Source of the DNA: Macrocystis pyrifera
Taxonomy: Eukaryota > Sar > Phaeophyceae > Laminariales > Laminariaceae
Assembly: GCA_031763025.1 (NCBI GenBank)
Contig: JASSKH010000010.1
Coordinates: 992,001-1,056,000 of the forward strand
Direction: 5' to 3'
DNA length: 64,000 nt
Below the pieces are notes generated by a model. It had not been told where the DNA came from. It saw only the letters and a program-made list of their open reading frames with translations, and searched no databases. Of this stretch, positions 45,978 to 59,738 are shown one piece after another. Numbering within the stretch: the first letter of the stretch is position 1; the number at the start of each line of letters is the position of its first letter. A program made the translations under genes and the position numbers.

Positions 45978-48900
45978 ACCCCGTGCCCGTACCCTCCCTC
46001 CCCCCATGGCCGCGTTTTTCGTGTCACTTTTTTCGTTTTTTTTTTGTGGTTGCACCAGGAGGGTCCGGAGGCCATCGCGGCCGTGGAAACCTCGCTGGAG
46101 GCGTCTCTGGTGTGTCTCATGATCGCCACGTGTCCGGGATTGGACCGCAGGCTGTGCTCGGACGAACTCATCGACTCTTGCCTCGGCCTGTTCAAGTGGG
46201 TTGAATGGGATGGAGATGGGGATGGGAAGAGATGGGGTGGGATGGGATGGGGGATGGGATGGGATGGGGGGGTGGGATGGGATGGGATTGGGTGGGATCG
46301 AATCGGATGGGATGGGATTGGATGGGATGGGATGGGATGGGATGGAATCTGATCGAATCGGATGGGATGGGATGAGATGGGATGGGATGGGATGGGATGG
46401 GATGGAATGGGATGGGAATGGGATGGGTTGAGATGGAATGGGGGGTGGGATGAGATGGGATGGGATGGGATGGGGTGGGATGGGATAGGATGGGGTGGGA
46501 TAGGATGGGGTGGGGTGGGATGGTTTGGGATAGGATATAGGGTAGAATAGGTGTTACTGATGTTATTGGTGCCACGAGGTGTTGATGTTGATGAGTTGGT
46601 ATTGTCGGTGTTGTTATTAATAGTTATATGGGTGATATTGATGACTTTTTTCGTAGTCGTGATAGCGATATTGGTGGTGGTGTCTGGTGTTTCTCCGCCC
46701 CCCGACCCCCGCTCGTCCCGGCGTTTTAGAGGTGCAAGGGTCTACGGTGATACAGCTACGGCCATGCATAACAATGAGAACCCCCCCGGCGGGCGGGGGT
46801 ATACTCATGTCACTACGGCTATGCACCGCGTTGAGTACACCCCCCCACGCCCCTGTCCCGTCCCGCATCGTCGAGATACCGAGCTCCGATTATACCTCAG
46901 CTCCGTCCTTCCAGCGCTCTCCGTTGAGGCCAAGCCTTTCAGGTTGACTGATGCCCCTCCCTTCCTTCCATCCTGAAACGCGTTTTCCGCTGGATCGGAA
47001 TGCCGAGCTCTGATTATACCTTATAATGCCCCCCCCTCGCTCTCAGTGGCAGCCTGATGAACCGCTCTCCCCTTTCTCAAAACGCCTGTTTTAATGATAG
47101 TTGTGTTTTTACGGTGATTCATGTGGCAGGCATGGATCCCCCCCCCCCCCCCCCCCCCCCACACCCCCCCGGTTCTCAACGCCGCCTGTCACCATGGTTG
47201 TGTTTCATGATGGTCGCTGTGGCGGTCATAAATGACCCCTCTCCCCCCCTTCTCAAACGCCTCCTGTCACGATGATTGTTGTGGCATGCGTCAATGCCCC
47301 CCCCCCCCCCCCCCCCCCCCCTCATTCGACGCTGTCATCCACATGCAAACAAATCCGCCTCACAAGCGGTTCTTAGTAGGGATGCAGCTCACCCTTCATG
47401 CGACTCGCCGAACGCCTCGCGTTTCGCTTCGCCCTTGGTGCAAGCAATGCCTTCCCGGTTGGTGAAGACCCGACGTTCCCTGTCCCAGCATTGGATGCAA
47501 GGGTTCTCATGGTCGTACGGCTGTGGTCATGCATAACATGAGTACCCTCCGTCTCGAAAAGGATGCATAGTCAATGGTCAAATGACAAAACAAGCAACAG
47601 CTGAGTACCCCCCCCCCCCCCCCCCCCCCCCCGGCTTGGTGCAAGCAATGTCTGCCTGGTCGGTGAAAACCCGACATCCTCCGTCCCGGCATTGTAGGGA
47701 TGCGAGGGTCTATGGTCATACGACTACGGCCATGCATGAGATCGAGTACATCTCTCCTATCGAGTACACCCCCCCCCCCCCCCCCGCCCGCCCCTCTTCA
47801 AACTCTTATTTTTGCCATGGTTGTGTTTTTCACGATGGTTGTTGTGGCACGCATCAGTGAACCCCCCCCCCCCCCCTCCCCCCCTCCTCACACGCCTATT
47901 TTTGTCATGGTTGTGTTTTCACGATGGTTGTTCATGGCAGGCATCATCTCGCGAGGCACATTGCCCCGGCGCTTGACCCTACCCTAGCCAACTCCATCGC
48001 GACGGGAGGTGGGTTTGCCAATGACGTTAGCAAGGAGATACAGCCCTACGTATGATGGACGTTGCGTTTTTTTTTTCTTGTCTCGGACGAGGGGGAAGGG
48101 GGAGGGGGGGCGGGCGAAAGGGGAGGGGGGGCGGGCAAGGAGGGGCGAGGCAGCGTGTCGCCGAACTCGCTGCTACTGCCGTAATGCTGTCGGCGACGAG
48201 TCCCGTTTGAGGTTTGGTTTGTGGATGTGTGTTTGGTTTGTGGATGTGTGTGAATGTGTGTGTTTTTTTTCGCTGCGTGTGGAATGTTGGATGTGTTGGT
48301 TGGATGCCGGTCTCTGCGTGCGCACGAGAACACCAAGACGGAGAAGAGCGCAAGGGTGTGCAGGTACGGAATCGCGCCTCCCCTCCCGCATGCAATGCAT
48401 GGCAATGCACGCAAGCGGCTCAATCAATCGGCCAACCAATCAACAAAGCAGAACCAGTTGAGTGCTCAAGCAATTGGGGTATCATACCGCACAAAACCAA
48501 GCCATGGAACCATCGAGCGATCAAACAATCAATCAAACCGTGAGGCGGTGAATCCATCGAACAATCAGATCGCCAATCAAGAAAACCGTACGTATTTTTG
48601 AAGGTTTGTGTTGATTTACGTCGTTTGGTGCCCGTTTGGCAAAGCAATAGAGAGCAGAATTCACATACGTAGTATTACGGAGGTCCATAGTAAATAGGAC
48701 TTACGGTACACACAAAAACCTTTATATTCACGTAATTTTACTTACGATATTTGGTCCTATCTACTATGGTCCTCCGTAGTAGGAGAATGTGAAATGTACA
48801 AGGAGGAACCCGATGTGTCAGAAGAGACGAGGGAAATAGACGAATGTGACACGGAGGAATTTGATACACTGGATAGCAGCGAGAAAACGATCGCTATCCT

Positions 48901-50467
48901 GGGAGATAGATGGTGGCCACAGGCGGCCTAACAGGAACGGGATAAGATTAGCAAAAAGTTTCTATGTGATACATGGAAACAACGTAATGGGCGCCCCAAT
49001 GTCGGAGGGGTCTCTATTAGGAAAAGGAACGGTGCTCTGTCCCGAAAGGGCTGCGTGTTCAATGGTCAAATGACTAAGGCGAGCAACAAATGAGTACGCC
49101 CCCCCCCCCCCCCCCCCCCCCCCAAAACATGCCGCGTGTCACCTCGCAGACCCTTCCAAGCCGGCGGGGTCGAAGGCTAAGACTAAGGGCAAGGAACTTG
49201 AGCCCCAGCAAAGGGGGGGCGAGGGTGGTGTTAGTGGTGGCGTTGGCACGGGGGGGAAGGGGGACGGCAAGAGTGGTGGAGGAAAGAAAGGAGGTGGTGG
49301 TGGCGGCGACGCCCGCTTGGAGGCGCGGCTGAAAGAAATTTCCAAGAAAATTATTTCTGGCGGAACTCTCGGAAAGGCGTACGAGGTGTTGGGACTTCTG
49401 GACTGCCTCGTTTCTAGGGTGGGTGTGTTGGTATTTGTTTCAGAGGTGGGGTTTCGGGAGGGGAGGAAGGGGCGGGGCGGGGGGTGGGATTGACGAGGAT
49501 GGTGCTTTTTTTATACCTAGCACATTTAATTTCGGCTATGAATGGCGTGTGGGTGCGTGTATTGTACGTACCTGGTAGTGTTTCTGTCTTGGCTGCAGAT
49601 TTGTATCGTTTTTGCCCTTTCTTTTTTTCTGTTTTTTTTTTTTTTTTGTACTCTCGTCTTTGTGTTCCTAGCTCATCGTCTTGCATGCGTTTTTTTTTGT
49701 CTGTTCACACTCTGCGACTTTCTAGACAAAACCGTTGTCACAAGTGTCTTCCTTCCCCCCCCCCCCCCCCCCCGCTCGCTACACGCCATGTATTTTTTTT
49801 CGCGTGAAAGCCGTTCGTTTTCTATCACTGCAACCACGGGTCGGGACGTAAAAAGTACAGCAGTAGGGAGCTCGCTCCGAAACCCTTCCGCTTCCGTATA
49901 ACAAATCTCACACTAATTCCAAGTAGCTTTTCCCCAAAAGCGTGGGTGCAGTGCTAAAGAGGTCAAGGGCCCCGAGTGCGTTCGGTATTGAAGGTCCATT
50001 TTATACGAACGGGCTACGTATAGCTACAGCGGTCGCCTTTCGTGGCAATACCCGGTTACTCGGTGGGTATCGAATTCGTTGCTTTCAAACCTGTTACAAA
50101 TTCGTAGAACAACTGTTACGGGGGCCATAGTAAATAGGACCAAATATTGTTAGTAAAAATATGGAAATATATGGGTGTTTGTGTGCACCGTAGGTCCTAT
50201 TAACTGTGGACCCCCGTAATGTAATATGACGGGGGTCCATAGTTAATAGGACCTACGGTATACATAAAAAACTATATATTTACTTATTTTTATCCAACAA
50301 TATTTGGTCCTACTTTTACTATGGTCCCCCGTAATGTTAGTAGTCTAAAAAACAAACCCAAGACACCCCGTAGTATGTATAGAGCGCGCGATCGAATTTT
50401 GACACCGAAAATGGCAAGGATGAGTTTTGAGTACATTTTCAATTTTCGATGTCACAGCAGCAGCTTG

Positions 50468-50498
<31 letters not shown>

Positions 50499-53400
50499 GT
50501 TCATTGTTTTTCTTCCTGTACACAGGGGGTCCCCTTGTACAAGGTGTGTATTGTACGAACGAGTTAGTACATGGCCCCTGTGGGCTAGCCACATACCGCT
50601 CTGTCCGTAAATGAAAGCAAAGCACTTTTTGTATACTATTTATAACAATACTTTGTTCAATCAAAAACGGTCCTTATGTTTGGTGATAAGAGCCTGTCCC
50701 TAGTTATAAGGGCCTTTTGTATGCTAATATTCAATCAATACGTCCCTTGTATTTTGGGACAGAACTGTCTCTAGATCTAAACGCAAGGAATTTTGGTATA
50801 CTACTATTTAATCTATACGACCCTTATGTTTAGTCAATACGGCGCTTGTATTTAGGTGACAGAGTGATAGTCAGTAGCGGACCGAAATGGTGCGCATGCA
50901 TTTGCGGTCGCTTGTTTACTATTACGGGGGACCACAGTAAATAGGACCTGCGGTACGCACAAAAACCTACATATTTTCCTATTTTTACCGACACCAATTG
51001 GTCCTATTTACTATGGTCCCCCGTAATACCGGGTACAGTACCAGGTTAGTTCCCTCATCGTGGTGCGCATAAATTAGAAAGGCCCCTCATTTACTATTTT
51101 CCTCATCGATGAGGCCCTGAAAGGGGGGGGGGGGCACCCACGGTGCTTGAAAATAGACTGCTGCAGTAGACTCGTACGTACAGCCATTAGTGAAAAATCG
51201 CCCTAACGCTTGCAGCGTGTAGCGTCAACCCACCTATTACGGGGGTCCATAGTAAATAACACCTACCTACGGTACACACAAAAAACCTAAATAATATTTC
51301 CCTGTTTTTACTAACAAAATTTGGTCCCATTTACTATGGTCCCCCGTAAGTAGGGCAAAACTGTAGTCAGTCCCGATTTTTGGGACAAAGTACTTGGTGT
51401 AAGTTGAGTGGTAGTGTACGTCCTCGAAACGGGACTGCAGGTTTTGGCCCTGTGACAGGGTAAATAAACCCCTTTAGAATCGCAGTCCCGTTTTGGGACT
51501 AATTACTTGAAATTTGACTGGTTTTGTCCCCAAACAAGGACTGCAGTATATATACTATTACGGGGGGGTCCATAGTTAATAGGACCTATGGAATACATAA
51601 AAACCTATATATTTACCTATTTTTACTAACAATATTTGGTCCTGTTAACTATGGTCCCCCGTAATAAAAGGGTCAAGGATTGTCGTTGCTTTTCTTAGAA
51701 ATTGGTTCTCCTGAGACAGACTCGCTACGTACATATACCAAAACGGTAAACTTTGCTTTGTTGGAAACGTTTCTTATCTGTTGCGACGATTTTTTTTCGA
51801 GCAGGTGAGGCTGCAGGACAACGTGCTGCTGCAGCTGTGCAACGCGTGCAAGTCCTGCCTCCTGTTGGAGGCGTCGTCAGACAAACGGGGGGAGGGGACG
51901 TCCAGGCTCCAGCCCCTGCATCACGGGGCACTGGGGGTTTTCCAGACGGTCTCGCGCAGGTGGGGTTTTGTTTATGGCGGAGGGGAAATGGGGGCGGGGG
52001 AGGAAGGAGTGGGGAGGTGGAGGGGGGGGGGAGGGGGGGGCAGGGGGAATTATGTTGTGGTGAGTGTAAATCGGTCTTTTGTCTTGTTTGCTTTGTGGTT
52101 GTTGTTTTTTGCGTGTATATGAAGTGTAAAGTGATTGGATAGTGTTTTTGGTGTTGTCTATTGCACCCCCCCCCCCCCCCCCCCTCCCCTCCACCGCCTA
52201 TCCTCCGCTCACGGATACGATTGCCGAGGAAAATCCTTCCCCCCTTCTAATTCGACGCTACCATCCATCCACGTGCAAGATAAGTCCGCCCCGCGAGCGG
52301 TTCTTAGTAGGATGCAGCTCGCCCTTCGTGCGACTCACCGAACATCCCACGGCGCTCCTCGCCTGGTGCAAACAACGCCTGCCTGGTCGGTGAAAGCCCG
52401 ACGTTCTCCGCCTCAGCATTGGAGGAGGCGAGAGCCCATGGTCATACGGCTACGCCCATGTATGACATGATCACGCCCCCTCCCTCCTCCCGCCTTCCAG
52501 GTACGCGAGTTTTCGCACCCTGATGATCGAAGACCTGTTCGGCATGCTGCTTAAGATGCCGACGGGGCGTAGGCAGCTCAGGACCTTCCGCCTCCGCCAC
52601 GTCCCCGAGGGCATCGGAGGATCCAACGGTAAGAGGGAGAGCCAATGGTCCAAAGAGGGATACAACGGTAAAACGGGGATCCAACGGTAAGAGAGGGTTC
52701 CAACGGCCAAAAGGATACTGTATCATACTGCTGTAGTGTACGTGGCACTCACAGCGACCGTCAGAGGAAACGTATGTATCACCCGTATGATGCCATGGTG
52801 GCGCCGCTTTTATTTCGTCGGGGACTCCAGGAAGTTTTTTTGGACGGTGCGATCGGTGTATGTATGCAAACGGGGCCGCACCAACCAACCAATCAGCCCC
52901 TCCCCCCCCCCCCCCTCGCGCGCTCCTACGTATGTCACCCCCCACCTAAACCAACTCCCTGACCCCAACCCCAACCCCCCCCCCCCCAATCACCTCCCCC
53001 ACCCCGCCCTCCCCCGCCCTCACCGACGCCCTCCCACTCCCCTATCCCCGCCTCCTCTCGCGTAGCCTCACCCTCATCCTCACCCCCACCCCCACCCCCA
53101 CCCCCATCCCCCCACCCTTTCCTGCACCCACCCACGAGGCAGTTACACATGTAGACAAACCCATTGTTATCTCTGGAAGTGGCCACACCAGAGATTAAAT
53201 CAGATCATGGATGCTGTCATCCATGTGCATGAACATGCGCCTCTAAAGCGGTTCTTAGTAGGATGCAGCTCACCCTTCGTGCGACACGCCCCAACACCTC
53301 ACGGCGCTTCTTCGCGCTCGGTGCAAGAAATGTCTGTCCGGTCGGTGAAAACCCGACGTGCTCCGTCCCGGCACTGTAGGGATGCGAGGGTCTATGGTCA

Positions 53401-53905
53401 TACGACTACGGCCATGCATGATAATCAGTACCCCTCTCCTATCGAGTACACCCCCCCTTTCGTGTAGGGGACCTGGACCTGCCAGAAAGACGAAAGAGGT
53501 ACACCAGTAGCCGGGAGAGGGAGGAGGTAGATGCACAGACGTGCCCGTGTGGCAAAGCAATAGAGAGTAGAACTCATATAGTAGGAGGACGTGAAATATA
53601 CGAGGAGGAACGGGATGTGTTAGAGGAGATGAGGAAAATAGACGAATGTGACATGAAGAAGGATTTTGATCCAATGAATAGCAGCGAGAAAACGATCGCT
53701 ATCCTAGAAGGTAGATGATGGCCACAGGAGGCCAAACAGGAAGGAGATAAGATTAGCAAAAAAATGCTCTATGTAATATATGGAAACAACGTAATGAGCG
53801 CCCAATTGTTGGAGATGTCTCTATTAGGAGTAGGAACGGTGCTCCGTCTGGAAAGGGATGCGTGGTCAATGGTCAAATGACGAAGGCAAGCAACAAATGA
53901 GTACG

Positions 53906-53942
<37 letters not shown>

Positions 53943-54356
53943 ATCCTACCCCCCCCCCCTCCGCCGCCGCCCCCACTCCATCTCGATCACCCCAACCCCA
54001 CCGTCCTCCCGTCCCCCGACCCCCGCCTTCACCCCCATCCCCATCTACCCCTTCCCTCATTCTCGACGCCACCTCACTGCCAACCCCCATCCCCAACTCC
54101 CTGCCCTCAACCCCCGCCTCTATCCTCCAACTCCCCTCTGCCCCGATGGCATCCCGTGAAAGGTGGCACGGACGGTTATATCCAGAACGCTACTGCCCTG
54201 GTGATGCTCATGGTGCAGTCCTGCGTCACCTCCCCTCCCGCGCTCGGCGGCGGTGCCCTCTCGCCCGGCGAGGGACCAGGGGGCGGGGGTGAGGGTCGGG
54301 GACAGGGCGTATTGGCGAGCGTGTCGAACGGTGACAAGGATAAGATGAAGAGAAAG

Positions 54357-54414
<58 letters not shown>

Positions 54415-55517
54415 TGAAGAAGAAGAAGCAGAAGCAGGCGCAGAGCGGGCTGAACCCGGCGCGGAACGCTTGCACGTATTTCGTGACGCGGTTTCTTGCG
54501 AGGTATTATATGTATATATTTATAGAATTGGACAACAAAAGTTGTAAAATCGGGGATTTTGGTCGAAAAAAACTTGTCTTTGCAAGCTGTGTGATGCTTC
54601 GATTGCGCGTGCCGCGGGTTTTACTTGCCTTGCTTTCGTGGGCATTATGTTAGGGTTGAAACGGTATGCCGGGGTGTTGTTCACCCCTTTTGCCGTCAGA
54701 AGTGTAAGGAATATCCGCAAAATCCGCCACAGGAAATATACCTTATTTCGGCAGCACTCGTTGGCCAAGGCACCCACTGCTGTACCGTGATATGCCAAAT
54801 AAGACCACTGGTGTACCGCTTCATGGCTAATATAACTTGCCTCCTTGGGCATTAGCCATAACACGGTGTACCGGGGATTGTTGTGCGCAAATCCCGGGAT
54901 ATTATTATCTCAATTGTGCGCCTCGGCTTCTCTGCGTATGTACACGAAAGTATCGTGTTCGGGCGGCCTTCCCCTGCTAGGAAAAACGTTTGGGCTTCGC
55001 TCAAACGGACGGCGCATACGAAGAGGTATGATCGAGAACAGGCGAAAAATTCACGAGCATAACTCTAGTATACATGTACACCAGGTACACCAGGTACATT
55101 TTTTGTTGCGCTTTGGGCCTCCCTTCTCTCCTCCCCCTGCTTCTCTCTTCGAACCCCTTCCCCACCTCCCCCCTCTCTCTCTTTGTGTACATTCCCTTTG
55201 GTCCCTCCCTTCTCCTTTTTTTTTTCGCCATCTCTTTCCCCCCCCCGTCCCGTCTTTGAGGGCGGCCACACCGGAAAACCAAATCAATTGTTTCGACGCT
55301 GACATCCATATGCAAGAAAACCCGCCTCACGAGCGGTTCTTAGCAGAGGATGCGGCTCGCCCTTCATGCGACACGCCGAATACCTCACGCCTCTTCGCGC
55401 TAAGGTGCAAGAAAGCAATGTCTGCCTGGTCGGTGTAGACCCGACGTGCTCCGTCTCGGCATTGTAGAGATGCGAGGGTCTATGGCCATACGGCTACGGC
55501 CTTGGATGATATCGAGG

Positions 55518-55556
<39 letters not shown>

Positions 55557-58500
55557 CCCCTCACTAACCCCCTTGCCCCTTTACCCTTCTGCAGTACTGC
55601 ACGCCTCCTTATGTCTGACGACGTGACTACTGTACTGCACGTTTCTCTGTACGGTGCCGTACTGCTGTGATACGTGGTAGGTGCTGCGCCAAGGAAGACA
55701 GCGCTAACTTCCAGCCTCTCCTGGCCAACATGGTGGACGATCTCCTCGCGTCGATCCTGTTGCCGGAGTGGCCGGCGGCGGAGCTTCTCCTGCACGCCCT
55801 GTGAGCACGGCGGCGTTCCACATGTCGGGAAGGGATCACGATCTGCCTGACCTGCAGTAAATCGTACAGTTTGGCGTGTTGAGACATACGGTCGGCGACT
55901 TGCGTTGAAAATGTGGGATTTTAAGAATTTCAGGCAGTTTTTTCTTTTTTCTTTTCAATAAATTTTAAGAATTTTTACATCTGCAGTACGTGAGCATTTG
56001 TGATGAGCGAGGGACGCTGCTCCAGAGCCTACCTGGTATGCAACAGCCTTTTTAAGAGCCTGCTTGGGCTCGACGTTGACATCGTAGTAAGCCGCAAGCC
56101 TCGAATGCGGAAACATGTTTTTTTTTTTTCAGCTGCTGTCGCGTACTGTATGTGTAGATTCAGGCGTTATCCTGCAGACCATCGTGTGGAAGCTTGCTGT
56201 TTTTGACACAGGTCTTACCCAGATGCGGGTGCAAATGTGCTCACACCCCCCGGGCGCGCGCATGGTGACATCACCGCATGCTGTAGATAGACCCCTACGG
56301 CCGGGAACATGTACCAGTGCCTGGTGCAGGCTATCAAGAAACTACTCCAGTCTAGTGCAGATGATGTAGATGATGCAGACCCGGTGAACGTGACTCACGT
56401 GGAGGGCTGCACGTTGATCTCGCCTGTCCGACGTGTGCAGCTTTCAGCCTTGTGCCCAACTCAACCCAACCCAGCCTCGACCCATTCTCGACCCGATGTG
56501 TTTCCAACCTCACTCAACACGATGGCGACTCGACCCCAACCCAACCCAATCTCGTCCCAGTTTTCATCCCGACCCCGAAACCAAGTTCATCCCCAATTTT
56601 TTTCCCAACCGAAGCTAGTCTCATCCGAACCGAACCAATCGTTGTTGCTTGCTTGCTGCTTGGTGGGGAGCACAGGTGTGGCGCGCTGGTGAACGACTTG
56701 AGGGGGCAGAAAGGGGCGGGGGGGGGTACGAGGGACCAGCAGTACTGCTTGATGGCCATGGATGTGCTCGGCCGGGTGGCCGGAGGACTGACGGACGTGA
56801 CCAGGTGAGGGGGGGGGGGGGGGGGGCGACCGTGGTGATTGGGGGTAGGTGTTGTTGGCGATGGCGGTGGTGAGAGCGGTGGGGAGGGTGGTGGAGGTGG
56901 GGGTGGAGATGGCGGCAGTGGTGATGGTGATGGTGCTGTTGCTGTTGCTGTTGCTGTTGCGGATGGAGGTGTTGCTGCTGCTGTTGTGATTGTCGTGGTT
57001 GCGATAATGCCGGGATTTTTTTGGTGATGGTGGTGGAGATGGTGTAGTCTGTTGTGGCTGTCATGGTGGTGCTTCGTTTCTGCTGTTGCTGCTGCTTTTG
57101 TTTCTGTTTCTGCTGCTGGTGCTGCTGCAATGTGTTTGCTACAGTGCACGCGCCAAGATGGGTCGACGTCGCAGCCTAAAGTACCGAGCGAAGGAAACTA
57201 CCGCAAGAACAGTACAGAACAGTACCAACTTCTTTCAATATCAAACCAAGCCGAGTACACTTGAACGATTAAGTATCCACAGCAACACCAGCTTGAACCG
57301 AGCCAAGCCAAAATATTAAAAGCACCGGCAACTGAGTACCGCGAAAAACAGATTTCTTCTCTGGCCTGTAGGACTGTCCCGTTTTGGGCCCTGATACTCG
57401 TATGATAATGTTGGGGTATACATCAGACTAAAACTGCAGCAAGACTACTACAGTAGTAGTTGGTGGAACAGTCAAGTCGAGCGCGCTGCCTCCCGTGTGC
57501 GACGATGGTTGACTTTACGGCAGCGTGCACCCCCGATTCAAAAGCATCCCCAAGATGAGTATAGTTCGGATTCAAAAGCATCCCCAAGATGAGTATAGTT
57601 CGGGACTTTTGAGAGAGCGGTCAAGTCGGCGCGTCACGCCTATGCTTAAAAATACCAAGTACATGTTTCCGAGTACACGATAAGAGCACTGCAAGTTCAG
57701 AGCGTTTTATGTTTTTTCGGCTCTATCGCGGAGTCCTCTTAGCTAGGGGTACATACCTACTTGATCATTACTTCTTTTTTTTGTTGCCTTTTCAATTTCC
57801 TGTGCTACTCCCGTTGAAGGCGAGAACGCGAGTGCCCCATGGTTCTCCCCAAGGCTGCGGGGGGCGAGAGAAGACGGGGAGCCCGGGGACAAGGTGCGAG
57901 CGCAGAATTGAGTAGATTACCGGTACGTACGGTGTGTTCACCCTATTGAAAATTAATATTAATAGCATGCCAGGAAGCATGTCCAGCGAAAAGGAAAACG
58001 TGCGCTGTTAGCCGAAAGGATCTATGTATTAATACGTAAAAAAGGGCGGAGTGTCCTAGCCTAAAACTTGTCACTCAGAACTTACATATAAGCACTGTTT
58101 TGTATTGATATGTATGCCCCCACTATCCTTGCGTTGCCGCCCGGAGTGCTATTGCTGTGGCAGCTTGGTGTCGAGTCAAAGCGAAATTAGCGAAAAAATG
58201 TAACCTTGTCAATAAACTAAGGATATGGAAGTGAAAGTGAGGTCTCCTGGTATATTGTGGGCGTTTATGATTACGCGTTTTGCGACTTGTCTCCGCTTCT
58301 ACACCACAATATGCTTTGACAGTCAGTCCGCAGCAACTGACTCCCCATGAAATCTTCATGCCGAGAAAGTTCCTAGAAATTTCTCAGGCGGTCGGGGATT
58401 GTCCACACGTCCACACTGCAGCGGCGATGACTCCTCAGGAGAGACTGCCCTCATGACATGCTCATTCCAAGAAAGTTCTGAGAAAGTTCCCGGGCGGTTG

Positions 58501-59689
58501 GGGATAGTCCACACTAACTCCCCCATGACGTGTTCATTCCGAGAAAATTCCGAGAATGTTCCCGGGGCGATCGGGATTGGGGCCTAGGGTTTAAGTAAGT
58601 TTCGTGTGTGTAAAATATACAGTCCCCAATGTAAGGAGTTCCCCTTTTGAGGCATGCGTGTGCACCTGCCTGAACTGCCGTATGATGATGGCATCATAAG
58701 TGTTCGAAGGTATCGTACGTGTTTAGAAAATTTTAGGAAAAAGCTACCAGCTCTACCAGCTCCAAGATTGATTTTGTACTCCAAACTCTATATAGGTATA
58801 TACCAGGTGCCAGGTGACTGGTGGTGTCGACACAAAACATTTTTGCCACTTCGAATTTTTGTGCGTTACGTTCGGTCGGGGCACCTGCCTCTACTGCTGC
58901 TGTATAAGGTATGATTACGTGAGTGTCAGCACACAACTTGGGTGTTGACTGGGAGTTTGTAACGTGCAGTCGGCTTGCGCTCATCGGGGGGAGGGGGCAG
59001 GGGGGGGGGGGGCGGGGGGGCAAGGAGAGTCCGAGGAAGCTCCGAGCCCGACGTCCGATGAAAATTCAGGGGGTATATTTTCGGAAGAAACGCCTTTCTG
59101 GCGAAAAATACTGGTAGTTTTTAAGCCTTTGCACGGGCTGGCCGGGTGGGCTGGGCTGGGCTGGGCTGAAGCTCCGAGCCCGACGTCCGATGAAAATTCA
59201 GGGGGTACATTTTCGGAAGAAATGCCTTTTTGGCGAAACATCTTGGTAGTTTTTGAGCCTTTGCAAGGACTGGTCGGGTGGGTTGGGCTGGACTGGCCGG
59301 GTGGGCTGGGCTCGGCGGGGCGGGGCGGGGCTGGGCTGGGCTGGGTTGGGGCGGGGCGGGGTGGGGGGTTTAGAGTCGGGTGGAGTGGGCGAAGTTTAGT
59401 ACGCCGATAATAGCGATAAAACGGTCCCTGTCCTGGGAGAAAGATGATGGCCACAAAAGGCTAAACAGGAAGGGGATGTGACAAGCGAAGACACATCATG
59501 CAATATATGGAAAGTCGTTATGAGCGCCCAAATATCGGAGGTGTCTCTGTTAAGAGCAGGAACGGTGCCCCGCCCTGAACGGGATGGGTGGTCAATTACG
59601 AAATCACTGAGGCAAGCAAGAAATGAGTCCGCCCCCCCCTCCCTCGTGCCTCTTCTTTACCCCCCCCCCTCTCCCTCCCTCGTGCCTTA

Positions 59690-59738
<49 letters not shown>

